A stretch of 29,687 bases of DNA from CAYGTK01 sp964352775 (GTDB lineage Bacteria > Bacteroidota > Bacteroidia > Chitinophagales > CAIOSU01), in assembly GCA_964352775.1 (NCBI GenBank), contig CAYGTK010000024.1:1-29687 (forward strand), given 5' to 3'. The first letter of the stretch is position 1. Each line of letters starts with the position of its first letter. The notes under the pieces were generated by a model. It saw only the letters and a list, made by a program, of their open reading frames with translations, did no database searches and was not told where the DNA came from. The position numbers were made by a program, and so were the translations under genes. Shown here one piece after another: positions 7,538-15,503 of this stretch.

Positions 7538-8011
7538 TTACTTATCTTTTCCTTTCGGTAAAGCAGAGTAGTTGATCTTTAAGGCATTGATCTTACGAAG
7601 TTCTAACTTCACATCAGTTACTATACCCATTTTTACTCGGTGATCAATGCGAAGTGCGAAAGTCATTGCTTCTTGTTCTTTTTCCGTTTTTCCTTCACGT
7701 TCAGTAAGCACATAAGGTTGAACGTCGTTCAAATCAGCAAATTGATCGCTTAATTGTATTCTTGGTGCATCTCCTAATTCAGGTATGTATTTTGGTTTTG
7801 GAGAACCGATGTAGATGTAACTAGTGAGTGATTTACGTTCTAATTTGGTTAATTCCGTAGCGTTAGGAAGCTTGTTCTCCACCTTAAGCTCACTATCTCT
7901 CATCACGGTTACTACCATGAAGAAAAATAGTAGGATGAAGATAATATCAGGTAGCGACGCCGTTGATATTTCTGGTGTTTCCTTTCCTCCGTCTTTTCTG
8001 AATTTTGCCAT
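7538..8011 (-). CDS. ExbD/TolR-family biopolymer transport protein (type B copy 1)
   Basis: A 157-residue ExbD-like protein with the same architecture as the one at 6971: tail, helix with SLPDIIFILLFFFMVVTVMR (Asp22 as the ion-path residue), and a periplasmic domain with LTKLERKSL, RIQLSDQFADLNDVQPY and ALKINYSALP. Type B proteins share little beyond the helix with the type A copies, so the two kinds probably form a mixed dimer or alternate partners for the ExbB channel; this is inference. It begins 2 bases after the preceding exbD stop, clearly in one operon, and is followed by an intrinsic terminator. Confidence 0.92.
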   Translation of the reverse strand: MAKFRKDGGKETPEISTASLPDIIFILLFFFMVVTVMRDSELKVENKLPNATELTKLERKSLTSYIYIGSPKPKYIPELGDAPRIQLSDQFADLNDVQPYVLTEREGKTEKEQEAMTFALRIDHRVKMGIVTDVKLELRKINALKINYSALPKGKDK

Positions 8012-8013
8012 AA

Positions 8014-8610
8014 TTAATTTCCTAGATCTTTAGGTTCTGCTTCTGATAATCGCATCGGATATTCCTTGCTAATGTCTATACTCATAGCCTTATACCGCTC
8101 AATAGCAGCAGTATTTTCGTCCTTCTTGGCCTTGCTATAGGCATCCTTTACTTCGGTATAGTTCATATTATAGGTGCGCTCTGAATATGCATCTCTAAGT
8201 TCACGGTACGCTGCCTTCAACTCGTTTTGCACTTCAAGATATATTCCATAAGAAGTGCCACGGTCATTTTGAAGCGAGACAATAGCTTTATTTGGGCTAT
8301 CAGAAAGTTTAGGATTACGCCCTTTATTATTGATGAACTCCTTAGCACGTGACCTTAAGTTGCCGACCTGTTCAGGCTTACCATTTACTAGAAGTAAGTC
8401 TCTAGAGTTTATAAGTACCTCAAAAAGGTTACGCTTATAGGTTTCTACATCAGGTGGTGGAGGTGGATCTTCTTCCCAAACTGGTAATTTGTGGAGTATA
8501 CCCTTATCCACATCTATGGTGGTAGTTACCAAGAAGAATATCAGCAGCAAGAAGGCAATGTCTGCCATCGAACTCGCATTGATCTCTTCTGTTTTTCTAG
8601 ATTTACCCAT
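8014..8610 (-). CDS. ExbD/TolR-family biopolymer transport protein (type A copy 1)
   Basis: A 198-residue ExbD-like protein. A short basic N-terminus precedes one transmembrane helix (about 15-34, INASSMADIAFLLLIFF; Asp17 is the expected proton-path residue). Next come a Pro-rich patch (about 46-54) and a periplasmic domain with a charged helical insert (about 150-180), making it longer than usual ExbD proteins of about 140 residues. It ends LSEAEPKDLGN. It follows the small membrane protein by 6 bases and precedes the type B exbD by 2 bases. Confidence 0.92.
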   Translation of the reverse strand: MGKSRKTEEINASSMADIAFLLLIFFLVTTTIDVDKGILHKLPVWEEDPPPPPDVETYKRNLFEVLINSRDLLLVNGKPEQVGNLRSRAKEFINNKGRNPKLSDSPNKAIVSLQNDRGTSYGIYLEVQNELKAAYRELRDAYSERTYNMNYTEVKDAYSKAKKDENTAAIERYKAMSIDISKEYPMRLSEAEPKDLGN

Positions 8611-8616
8611 CAGCGC

Positions 8617-8952
8617 TTATTTAAATGAGTTAGCTACTTCAGAAACTACAGCAGCTACTACGGCTAGGGCAGTAAGAATGTAAGTTGCTATTAATCCACC
8701 ACCTATCATTTTAAGCGAAGTAGATGAAAAACCATATTCTTCAACTCCTTTGTAGTCAAATTCTCCAGGTGCTATTGCAAATGAAAAGCCCAATATAACG
8801 ACTAATACGCCTAAAAATATCAATGTTTTCTTTGACCCCGCTGGGTCAGCTAATAGGTCAAGCACAAAGCCACCTATCATTGCTACAAGCGTAATACCGG
8901 TTAAAATGTACGCAGACCAAAGACCTATATCTATCCAAACACTATTTTCCAT
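8617..8952 (-). CDS. Small three-helix membrane protein of the ExbB/ExbD operon
   Basis: A 111-residue hypothetical protein with three clear hydrophobic helices (about residues 8-32, 42-62 and 79-106) and a short polar loop (about 63-78). No catalytic motif is present. It sits 24 bases after the exbB stop and 6 bases before the first exbD, so it is co-transcribed with them. My recollection is that small membrane proteins occur at this place in other flavobacterial exbB-exbD operons. A role as an accessory subunit of the motor is plausible, but nothing in the sequence proves it. Confidence 0.8.
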   Translation of the reverse strand: MENSVWIDIGLWSAYILTGITLVAMIGGFVLDLLADPAGSKKTLIFLGVLVVILGFSFAIAPGEFDYKGVEEYGFSSTSLKMIGGGLIATYILTALAVVAAVVSEVANSFK

Positions 8953-8976
8953 GTTGTTTAGTTTTTTTGATCGGTA

Positions 8977-9828
8977 TTAACCGCGTTTAACTGTGTTAGT
9001 TTTCAATAAGATGTCTACAAATGTGATAGAAGAATCCTCCATATCATTTACAATACCATCTATCTTAGAGATGATGTAGTTATAAAAAATTTGTAGAATG
9101 ATAGCTACTATCAAACCGAACACAGTAGTTAGTAGTGCAACTTTAATACCTCCTGCTACAACGCTTGGAGAAATATCACCTGCTACTTCGATATCGTTAA
9201 ACGCACCGATCATACCAATTACTGTTCCCATGAAACCTAACATTGGGGCTAATGCGATGAAAAGTGATATCCATACTAATCCTTTCTCTAAGCGTCCCAT
9301 TTGCACAGAACCGTAAGAAACGATAGACTTCTCAACTATCTCAACACCTTCGTCCACGCGCTCAAGACCTTGGTAGAAGATACTTGCTATAGGGCTGCGG
9401 TTAGCTTTCGTCAATTCTTTAGCGCCATTAATATCGCCAGACTTTAAGCTCCCCTCTACTCCTTCCAACAATTTTTGAACATTGGTAGTAGCTAAGTTTA
9501 AAGAAATGATACGCTCAATACAGAACGCAAGACCCAATATCAAACAGATCAGAGGTAGTGCCATAAATCTAGCATCACCGTCAATAAAGTTCTTTTTAAT
9601 TATTTCCAATCCACTAAGCTCTTCTTCCGGTGCAACAACTGGTGCTGGTTCTGCAGGAGCGTCAACTTGATCAGGGGCAGGGTCTGCAACGTCATCTGCC
9701 GGTACGGCATTAGTGTCCACTACTGCAGCTGAATCAGTATCAAGTGAGTCTGGAGTAGCTAAGGCTGGCTGTAGTGCTGTAACAGCAACTAAACCTATTA
9801 AAGTAAACAGTACAAAAAGCTTTTTCAT
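8977..9828 (-). CDS. MotA/TolQ/ExbB-family proton channel protein
   Basis: A 283-residue inner-membrane channel subunit that forms the ion-driven motor with ExbD-like proteins. The first about 25 residues look like a signal peptide (cleavable region near ALAT), followed by an Asp/Ala/Pro/Val-rich linker (about 26-72). The ExbB domain has helices at about 90-108, 185-207 and 225-250. The conserved block GxMGTVIGMIGAF (about 200-212) and the later TTVFGLIVAI segment are typical of TolQ/ExbB. The extra N-terminal secretory extension is longer than in E. coli ExbB. It is first in the minus-strand operon, 65 bases after tRNA-Ser(GGA). Confidence 0.93.
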   Translation of the reverse strand: MKKLFVLFTLIGLVAVTALQPALATPDSLDTDSAAVVDTNAVPADDVADPAPDQVDAPAEPAPVVAPEEELSGLEIIKKNFIDGDARFMALPLICLILGLAFCIERIISLNLATTNVQKLLEGVEGSLKSGDINGAKELTKANRSPIASIFYQGLERVDEGVEIVEKSIVSYGSVQMGRLEKGLVWISLFIALAPMLGFMGTVIGMIGAFNDIEVAGDISPSVVAGGIKVALLTTVFGLIVAIILQIFYNYIISKIDGIVNDMEDSSITFVDILLKTNTVKRG

Positions 9829-9893
9829 GGTTCTGTTATTAGTAATTCTAAGTGTTGTTTATCTAAAGTCGTTTTCTATTACAATTTTCTATG

Positions 9894-9981
9894 CGGAGAG
9901 AGAGGGATTCGAACCCTCGGTACCCTTTTGGAGTACACACGCTTTCCAAGCGTGCACCTTAAGCCACTCGGTCATCTCTCC
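9894..9981 (-). tRNA. tRNA-Ser (anticodon GGA)
   Basis: An 88-base class II tRNA on the minus strand. The acceptor stem pairs GGAGAGA with TCTCTCC, the anticodon stem CACGC/GCGTG encloses TTGGAAA with anticodon GGA, a long variable arm is present, and the T arm has GGTTCGAATCC. The discriminator is G. It lies upstream of exbB in the same orientation. Confidence 0.95.
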
Positions 9982-10099
9982 ATTATTCCATCCTCTCCAA
10001 GCCGCAAAGCTGTTGTCTTTCTTCCCTTTCACGCAAGCGTCCACAAAATTTGCGAATAATAATTAATTAACCAAATCGCATTTTATCTTTTGTCTACTC

Positions 10100-10879
10100 T
10101 TATATTTTGAATAGTTTTTTGCTGTTCGCTGTCGTTTTTTTTGCCACCTCTTCTACACTAATAGCCTTTACCTCCGCCACTTTGTGCGCAATTAGGGTAA
10201 GGTACGAACTTTCATTGCGTTTCCCCCTATATGGGGTCGGAGTTAAGTAAGGAGAATCAGTTTCTAATACTAGATGTTCCATATTAAGGCTTTCCACTAC
10301 TGCTGCCAAACCCGAATTTTTGAATGTAACAACCCCTCCAATACCTAAATAGAAGCCCAAGTCTATTACTTTCTGTGCATCTTCCTCTGTGCCTGTAAAG
10401 CAGTGAAATACGCCTTGTAATCTATCATCTTTCATTTCTGTTACTACTTCTAGTACTTCAACAAAAGAGTCACGGCAATGCAATACTACAGGTAAATCTA
10501 GTTCCTTAGCCCAAGTGATCTGTTTTTTTAAAGCTGCAACTTGCTGTTCCTTAAAAGAAATATCCCAATAAAAATCTAACCCAATTTCTCCTACAGCACA
10601 AAAATTCACTTCCTCCTGCTTTTCGAATAACCAGCTTTTAGCTAGAGCTAATTGTTCCTCAACATCTTCTTTTATAGAGCATGGGTGTATACCCATCATT
10701 GGGAAACAATTACCAGGATATGTGTTCTTTAACTTTATCATGCCATCAATAGATGTGTTATCTATATTAGGTAAAAACAGTCTGGTAACACCATCGTTAA
10801 AGGCACGCTCTATCATCTTGCCTTGGTCGTCGTTAAACTGCTCGGCGTAGAGGTGTGTATGCGTATCGGTCAATATCAT
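10100..10879 (-). CDS. TatD-family metal-dependent hydrolase/DNase
   Basis: A 259-residue TIM-barrel hydrolase. TatD proteins are Mg-dependent deoxyribonucleases or related phosphoesterases in the cytoplasm. Metal ligands are all present: THTH near the start, Glu in GEIGLDFYWD, His in VVLHCRDSF, His in VFHCFTG and Asp in LETDSPYLTP. I start at the ATG at 10879 (MILTDTHTH), because the family normally begins directly with the first metal-binding His motif; a longer in-frame start would deepen the overlap. Even so, the gene overlaps the polysaccharide deacetylase gene by 47 bases, which suggests translational coupling. Length is typical. Confidence 0.93.
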   Translation of the reverse strand: MILTDTHTHLYAEQFNDDQGKMIERAFNDGVTRLFLPNIDNTSIDGMIKLKNTYPGNCFPMMGIHPCSIKEDVEEQLALAKSWLFEKQEEVNFCAVGEIGLDFYWDISFKEQQVAALKKQITWAKELDLPVVLHCRDSFVEVLEVVTEMKDDRLQGVFHCFTGTEEDAQKVIDLGFYLGIGGVVTFKNSGLAAVVESLNMEHLVLETDSPYLTPTPYRGKRNESSYLTLIAHKVAEVKAISVEEVAKKTTANSKKLFKI

Positions 10880-11498
10880 TTGCAGTAAGTGCTTTAAAGT
10901 TGAAACCCAATGCACTATAGTGTTTCAGTACATTAGGAAGCGTGTACAGTAATCTTTCTTTAGCCTTTACGCTATCGTGGAAGACTACAACGGAACCCGC
11001 CACTATATGTTTTAGGCAATGGGATAAACATTGGTTACCTGTCAACTGATGGTCAAAATCACCACTTAATACGTCCCACATTACGATATGGTAGTATTGC
11101 TTCAAGCTACTCCATTGTGCAGGAGTTATTCTACCGTAGGGGGGGCGGAAAAGGTCACTGTCAATAATTGACGCGGCCTTCTTTGTATTCTCTAAGTACT
11201 CCGTGGTAGAGGTTTCCCAACCATTAGGGTGATCATAAGTATGATTGCCTGCGCTATGTCCAGCATCTAACATCTTCTTATAAATGTTGGTGTAACGATC
11301 TACATTCTTACCAATACAGAAGAAAGTGGCTTTGGCCTGATACCTTTCTAACTGATCAAGAACAAAATCTGTGATCTCTGGAGTAGGCCCATCGTCAAAG
11401 GTGAGATATACTGTCTTGTCCGCGGATGGAACATCCCAAACAAGTGTTGGCAGAGCCTTTTTAATAAGTGACGGTGTTTTAACCCAATACATGGACAT
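10833..11498 (-). CDS. Polysaccharide deacetylase family protein (NodB homology domain)
   Basis: A 221-residue carbohydrate esterase 4-type enzyme that removes N- or O-acetyl groups from polysaccharides such as peptidoglycan or chitin. The motifs occur in order: TFDDGP (33-38, catalytic base and metal Asp35/Asp36), HTYDH (86-90, metal His), RPPYG (118-122), WD with a downstream Asp (141-149), and a VVFHDS motif near the C-terminus with the catalytic His. No signal peptide is evident, although secreted forms are common, so its site of action is uncertain. Two adjacent in-frame ATGs (11498 and 11492) could serve as starts. It overlaps the tatD-like gene and is divergent from gltX. Confidence 0.92.
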   Translation of the reverse strand: MSMYWVKTPSLIKKALPTLVWDVPSADKTVYLTFDDGPTPEITDFVLDQLERYQAKATFFCIGKNVDRYTNIYKKMLDAGHSAGNHTYDHPNGWETSTTEYLENTKKAASIIDSDLFRPPYGRITPAQWSSLKQYYHIVMWDVLSGDFDHQLTGNQCLSHCLKHIVAGSVVVFHDSVKAKERLLYTLPNVLKHYSALGFNFKALTANDIDRYAYTPLRRAV

Positions 11499-11574
11499 TG
11501 TCCAAAAATACTGTATTGCTATCGATATGAAGGAAATTGCTACTCTTCCATCCCTTAAAGACGGCTTAGATGCT

Positions 11575-11582
11575 TAATTTTG
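11575..11582 (+). promoter_or_regulatory. -7 promoter element for gltX
   Basis: TAATTTTG matches TAnnTTTG exactly and ends 18 bases before the gltX ATG, so the leader would be short. No TTG is visible at the expected -33 spacing. Confidence 0.5.
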
Positions 11583-11600
11583 CAGCCTTAATAGATACTT

Positions 11601-13142
11601 ATGAGTAAGGTAGTAAGAACACGATTTGCCCCTAGCCCAACAGGGCCACTTCACATTGGTGGAGTGCGCACAGCATTGTATGCATGGCTATTTGCCAAAA
11701 AGGAGAATGGACAATTCATACTTCGTATAGAGGATACTGACCAGAAACGTTACGTTGAAGGTGCAGAACAATATATAGTGGATACCTTAGAATGGTGCGG
11801 ACTAACCCCTGATGAAGGCCCCGGTCATGGAGGTGAATATGGTCCCTATCGTCAATCAGAGCGGAAAGCGATGTACCGACAATATGTTGACCAGTTATTG
11901 GAAAACGGAAATGCCTATTATGCTTTTGATACTTCTGAGGAGTTAGAAAAGGCACGGTCAGATGCTAAGGCTCAAGGCTTGCCTAACTGGCAATATACTG
12001 CTGTTACACGTCAGTATATGAAGAACTCCTTAACTCTTCCTGCAGATGAGGTGCAGCGGAAGTTAGAAGCTGGAGAGCAATATGTTGTGCGCGTAAAACT
12101 GCCAAGACAAGAAGAAGTGAAGTTCCAAGATCGTATTAGAGGTTGGGTGACTTTCCATAGTAGTCAACTGGATGATAAAGTGCTTTTCAAGAGTGATGGT
12201 ATGCCAACTTACCATATGGCCAATGTGGTAGATGATTACCTGATGAAGATAACGCACGTTATTCGTGGAGAAGAATGGCTGCCAAGCACGCCGCTTCACG
12301 TTATGCTTTACCGTTACTTGGGTTGGGAAGATAGCATGCCTGAATTTGCACACTTACCACTGATATTAAAACCTGATGGTAACGGCAAATTGAGCAAGCG
12401 TGATGGAGACAGGCTAGGCTTTCCAGTTTTTTCCTTGGATTGGACTAATCCAGAAACAGGAGAGAAAAGTTCAGGATTTAAAGAGCGTGGATTTTTAAAA
12501 GGAGCATTCATTAATATGTTGGCCTTTTTAGGCTGGAACCCAGGAACTCCTCAAGAGTTATTTAATACGGAGGAATTGATAGAGGCTTTTTCTCTTGAGC
12601 GTGTGGGAAAGGCTGGAGCAAAATTCGATTTTGAGAAAGCTAAGTGGTTCAATCAACAATACTTTAAATCGCTTTCTCCTGATGAGCTAGTGGCGATGCT
12701 GAAGCCAGAGTTGGAGAAGGCTAACATTGATCGATCAGAGGAGTTTTTGCTTGCATTCGCAGGCATGATGGTAGAGCGGGTTACTTTTTTGCCAGATTTT
12801 TTAACGGAAGGCTATTACTTTTTTGAAACTCCAAGAGAGTATGAAGAAAAGATGATTCGCAAGAAGTATAAGGCAGAGCGTGAGGCATTGTACCAAGACC
12901 TTGTTAGCCGACTAGAGGCTTTAGAGGGTTTTACTGGAGAAGCTATTGAAACGACTGTAAAACAATTTATGGAGGATAATAGCCTTGGCTTTGGAGATGT
13001 ACTGCCAATCCTTCGCATAAGCATATCAGGAATTATGCAGGGTCCACCGATATTTGAAATGGCGGCCCTATTGGGCAAAGAAGAAAGCATAGCCCGATTA
13101 AACAAAGGTTTAGTATATTTCGCCAGCATAGCCAATAAGTAG
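11601..13142 (+). CDS. gltX: Glutamyl-tRNA synthetase
   Basis: A 513-residue class I aminoacyl-tRNA synthetase that charges tRNA-Glu. The ATP-binding HIGH-type signature is in FAPSPTGPLHIGGVRTALYA (7-26), the glutamate-recognition segment RIEDTDQKR follows, and the KMSKS-type loop appears as KLSKRDG in the middle. The C-terminal half is the helical anticodon-binding region. Length is typical for Bacteroidota GluRS. There is an insertion just after KLSKRDG (FPVFSLDWTNPETG), which in my recollection is common in Bacteroidota enzymes. A -7 box lies directly upstream. Two small genes follow closely, probably read from the same transcript. Confidence 0.97.
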   Translation: MSKVVRTRFAPSPTGPLHIGGVRTALYAWLFAKKENGQFILRIEDTDQKRYVEGAEQYIVDTLEWCGLTPDEGPGHGGEYGPYRQSERKAMYRQYVDQLLENGNAYYAFDTSEELEKARSDAKAQGLPNWQYTAVTRQYMKNSLTLPADEVQRKLEAGEQYVVRVKLPRQEEVKFQDRIRGWVTFHSSQLDDKVLFKSDGMPTYHMANVVDDYLMKITHVIRGEEWLPSTPLHVMLYRYLGWEDSMPEFAHLPLILKPDGNGKLSKRDGDRLGFPVFSLDWTNPETGEKSSGFKERGFLKGAFINMLAFLGWNPGTPQELFNTEELIEAFSLERVGKAGAKFDFEKAKWFNQQYFKSLSPDELVAMLKPELEKANIDRSEEFLLAFAGMMVERVTFLPDFLTEGYYFFETPREYEEKMIRKKYKAEREALYQDLVSRLEALEGFTGEAIETTVKQFMEDNSLGFGDVLPILRISISGIMQGPPIFEMAALLGKEESIARLNKGLVYFASIANK

Positions 13143-13146
13143 ATAC

Positions 13147-13464
13147 ATGCCAAAGAAGAAGCCACAGAAGGGAAAACCCGAAATGCACAAAGACCTAGAT
13201 GGCTTTGAACTCAACATTAATGAGTTTGGAGAGATAACTAGTAACATGTCGCAAGACAAGCTAAATGAATTCTTGAACAAAAATGTGGAGGATAAGAAGT
13301 TCAAGGAGCGCGATGATCAAGACCTCATCAAGGAGAAGGGGTCTTTTAAAGATGCTCGCGAAGAAGATGAAGAAGAAGAGAATGATGATGTGTTGAACTT
13401 AGAAGAGGTGAGTGATGAAGAATTGGAAGGAAGTACTTCGGACGAAGAAGAGGAAGAAAATTAA
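13147..13464 (+). CDS. Small hypothetical protein with an acidic C-terminal tail
   Basis: A 105-residue, highly charged protein that I do not recognise. The N-terminus is basic (MPKKKPQKGKP), the middle (about 15-45) looks like a short helical domain with FELNINEFGEITS and DKLNEFLNK, and the last 40 residues are dominated by Asp and Glu, ending in a run of glutamates. No membrane helix or signal peptide. It starts 4 bases after the gltX stop and ends 6 bases before the next gene, so it is likely translated from the gltX transcript. The tail is built from GAA/GAT repeats and could vary in length between strains. Confidence 0.7.
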   Translation: MPKKKPQKGKPEMHKDLDGFELNINEFGEITSNMSQDKLNEFLNKNVEDKKFKERDDQDLIKEKGSFKDAREEDEEEENDDVLNLEEVSDEELEGSTSDEEEEEN

Positions 13465-13470
13465 GTAGTA

Positions 13471-13677
13471 ATGTCTCGTTCAGTTAAAGCTATTTGTGTT
13501 GTTCTGGTTGTAAGTTTTTTGGTATTAGGCTTGCAGAGTTGCAAAAAGACCTGCGTTCGCTGCCTAGCTATTTCCAAGAAATTCTACGAGCAATGCGATC
13601 CACCTGATGCTTCACTTATTGTTCCTGATGTGGGAGACACTATTCTTAGTTGTACTGAGATATTTGATAAGCGATAG
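13471..13677 (+). CDS. Small cysteine-rich putative lipoprotein
   Basis: A 68-residue protein with an N-terminal hydrophobic segment (about 5-20) ending in LQSC, a plausible lipobox with lipidated Cys24. Four more cysteines (CVRC, then QC and SC) follow in the short mature part, which might form disulfides or bind metal. I recognise no family. It starts 6 bases after the acidic-tail protein and ends just before a hairpin, so it is probably the last gene of the gltX transcript. The small size lowers certainty, but the signal sequence and the operon position support a real gene. Confidence 0.6.
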   Translation: MSRSVKAICVVLVVSFLVLGLQSCKKTCVRCLAISKKFYEQCDPPDASLIVPDVGDTILSCTEIFDKR

Positions 13678-13694
13678 ACCTACAAAAGTAGGTC
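13677..13694. terminator. Hairpin between convergent genes
   Basis: GACCTAC-AAAA-GTAGGTC forms a perfect 7-bp stem with a 4-base loop between the genes ending at 13677 (+) and 13693 (-). It overlaps both gene ends by one to two bases. No U-tract follows on either strand, so it may be a weak terminator or 3'-end stabiliser. Confidence 0.5.
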
Positions 13695-14406
13695 AGCTGA
13701 ATATCCGCTTCATCACTTCATCTTTAATGGTTCTACCAATAGGTATTTCCAATTCACCTAATTCTATCGTGTTTCCTGAAACAGCCTTAACGTACTTTTT
13801 AGCAATAATATAAGAGCGGTGTACACGTAAGAATAGCTTTTCTGGCAGGGTGTCTTCTAGATTTTTCATGCTCTCTAAAAAAAGGTGCTTTTTACCTGAA
13901 TGAGTTACAATGCGTACATACTCTCTAAAGCCTTCTATGTATAGGATGTCAGCGTAAGCGATCTTTACCCATTTGTAGTCCTCTTTTATTACCAAAAAGT
14001 CTTTCTCTATTTTAGATTCTTGTACCGCAGTTTTAGCAGGATGCTCTAATCGATATTGATCTTCGGCTTTGTTAACAGCTTGCACAAATCGCTCAAAGGC
14101 AATTGGTTTAGTAAGGTAATCTATAGCCTTAAGATCAAATGCCTCCACTGCATATTGAGGGTAGGCTGTGGTAAATATTACCATCGGCTTTTTGTGAAGC
14201 GTTTTTAAAAAGCTTGTTCCTTTTAGTTGTGGCATCTGAATATCTAAGAATAGAAGGTCTACTTCTTGTTCTTTTAGTAATTCTATGGCTTCAATGGCCG
14301 ACCTAGCCTTTCCTACCACTTGTACATTGGGTAGCTTGCTGCAATACTCCTCTAATATTTGGAGGGCTAAAAATTCGTCATCAATAAGTAAGCTTCTCAG
14401 TTTCAC
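13693..14406 (-). CDS. LytTR-family response regulator
   Basis: A 237-residue transcription regulator. The receiver domain (about 1-120) has the acidic pocket Asp9-Asp10-Glu11, phospho-acceptor Asp55 in LLFLDIQMP, the Thr/Ala switch in FTTAYPQYAVEAF and Lys in YLTKPIAFERF. A linker leads to the LytTR DNA-binding domain (about 135-235) with VKIAYADILYIEG, FLRVHRSYIIAKKYV and LGELEIPIGRTI. Such regulators bind paired short repeats of the form [TA][AC][CA]GTTN[AG][TG]. It overlaps the kinase gene by four bases (ATGA), which ties the two as a pair. The target genes are unknown; see the repeats at 15504-15573. Confidence 0.96.
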   Translation of the reverse strand: MKLRSLLIDDEFLALQILEEYCSKLPNVQVVGKARSAIEAIELLKEQEVDLLFLDIQMPQLKGTSFLKTLHKKPMVIFTTAYPQYAVEAFDLKAIDYLTKPIAFERFVQAVNKAEDQYRLEHPAKTAVQESKIEKDFLVIKEDYKWVKIAYADILYIEGFREYVRIVTHSGKKHLFLESMKNLEDTLPEKLFLRVHRSYIIAKKYVKAVSGNTIELGELEIPIGRTIKDEVMKRIFS

Positions 14407-15437
14407 GATAGGGGTAAGTGTAATTGTGCTTTAAATATCCCATTTTCTTCACTAGTGGTGAACTCATAGTTGTTTGGGTAGTTCAGGTCTAGTCGTTGCT
14501 TCATGTTTTCCAGTCCCACTCCGCCAACTTCATCTTTCTCACCATGATCGTAAGCAAAGGTGTTCTCTGTAATGAAGTGTACCCGTCTTCTACCAATTTT
14601 GGTATTTATGCGAATAAAACCTTCACTATTGGTGTCTAAGTCATTATGCTTAAGTGCATTTTCTACTAGTGGAATTAACAACATAGGTTCAATTAGTGTA
14701 TCAAACTGTGCTCCCTCTCTATGGAGAGTAATATTAGCTGGTGTTTCAAATCGCATTTGATATAGGTCTATCAAAGTACGTAAGTTCTCCATTTCATTTT
14801 CCAAAGCTATTTTACCAGAGTTACACTCGTATAATACGTACTTAAGTAGCTGAGATAGCTTCAATATCATGTCAGGCGTCTTCTCCGATTGCGAATAGGC
14901 AAGCGCATAAATATTATTCAACGTGTTAAATAAGAAGTGCGGATTTATTTGTGCCATTAAGTATTGCAACTGGGCTTCTTGCTTCACTTTCCGTTGCTCT
15001 TCTGTCTTTTTTAAGTCGTCGAACTGGTCTTGAGCCAAACGGTAGAATGTACTGAACATAATGACTAAAAAAGTGGTGAAGTGAGATAGTATAATGAAGT
15101 TACCCAAGTCGGTGAATAGCGGATAATCGATCCTGTCATTGGTGAAGTACTCATGGCCAATAAATCCTCTAAATATGGAGACGTTTAACCATAAAATGGT
15201 AGCTGCAAGCAAGTAGCGTTTGTATTTTCCCATCTTTATAAGTTGGGGTACCAATATTTCAGCATTGGCATAAAATACACCTATGTATACCAGCATGTTA
15301 AATATGGTTCTACCTAAGGCCATTTCTGTACCTATTATACGGGCGGTAACAAATAACGTAGAGAAGAAGTACATCAGCCAAAATGCTATGTGTACTATAA
15401 CCCTAAAGGCCTTACTTGATATATGGATACGTGCCAT
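14403..15437 (-). CDS. LytS/YehU-like sensor histidine kinase
   Basis: A 344-residue inner-membrane kinase. Four hydrophobic helices occupy the first half (about 12-30, 43-62, 74-92 and 112-133), followed by a coiled segment and the His_kinase domain with QINPHFLFNTLNNIY, in which His167 is the phosphorylation site. The ATPase part shows the N-box PLVENALKHN and the G-box GVGLENMKQRL. No extracytoplasmic sensor domain is present, so the helices must do the sensing. It forms a two-component pair with the overlapping LytTR regulator. A partial promoter (TTG, 21 bases, TAATTTTC at 15449-15442 on the minus strand) lies directly before the ATG and would give an almost leaderless transcript. Confidence 0.95.
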   Translation of the reverse strand: MARIHISSKAFRVIVHIAFWLMYFFSTLFVTARIIGTEMALGRTIFNMLVYIGVFYANAEILVPQLIKMGKYKRYLLAATILWLNVSIFRGFIGHEYFTNDRIDYPLFTDLGNFIILSHFTTFLVIMFSTFYRLAQDQFDDLKKTEEQRKVKQEAQLQYLMAQINPHFLFNTLNNIYALAYSQSEKTPDMILKLSQLLKYVLYECNSGKIALENEMENLRTLIDLYQMRFETPANITLHREGAQFDTLIEPMLLIPLVENALKHNDLDTNSEGFIRINTKIGRRRVHFITENTFAYDHGEKDEVGGVGLENMKQRLDLNYPNNYEFTTSEENGIFKAQLHLPLS

Positions 15438-15503
15438 GGTAGAAAATTAGACAGTTAAGTGGTGTACGCACAACTTTTCTCTATCAATTACCATATTAAC
15501 CCC

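Noticed and set aside
9713..10066. Plus-strand 117-residue open frame
   Set aside because: It runs antisense through the exbB start and across tRNA-Ser(GGA); its sequence is explained by those features.
12815..13165. Minus-strand 116-residue open frame over the gltX end
   Set aside because: It is antisense to the conserved gltX coding region and has low-complexity Ser/Leu composition.
13360..13464. Simple-sequence repeat or frameshift hotspot in the acidic tail
   Set aside because: The GAA/GAT-rich stretch encodes a continuous Glu/Asp tail in one frame with a normal stop; no broken frame is seen.
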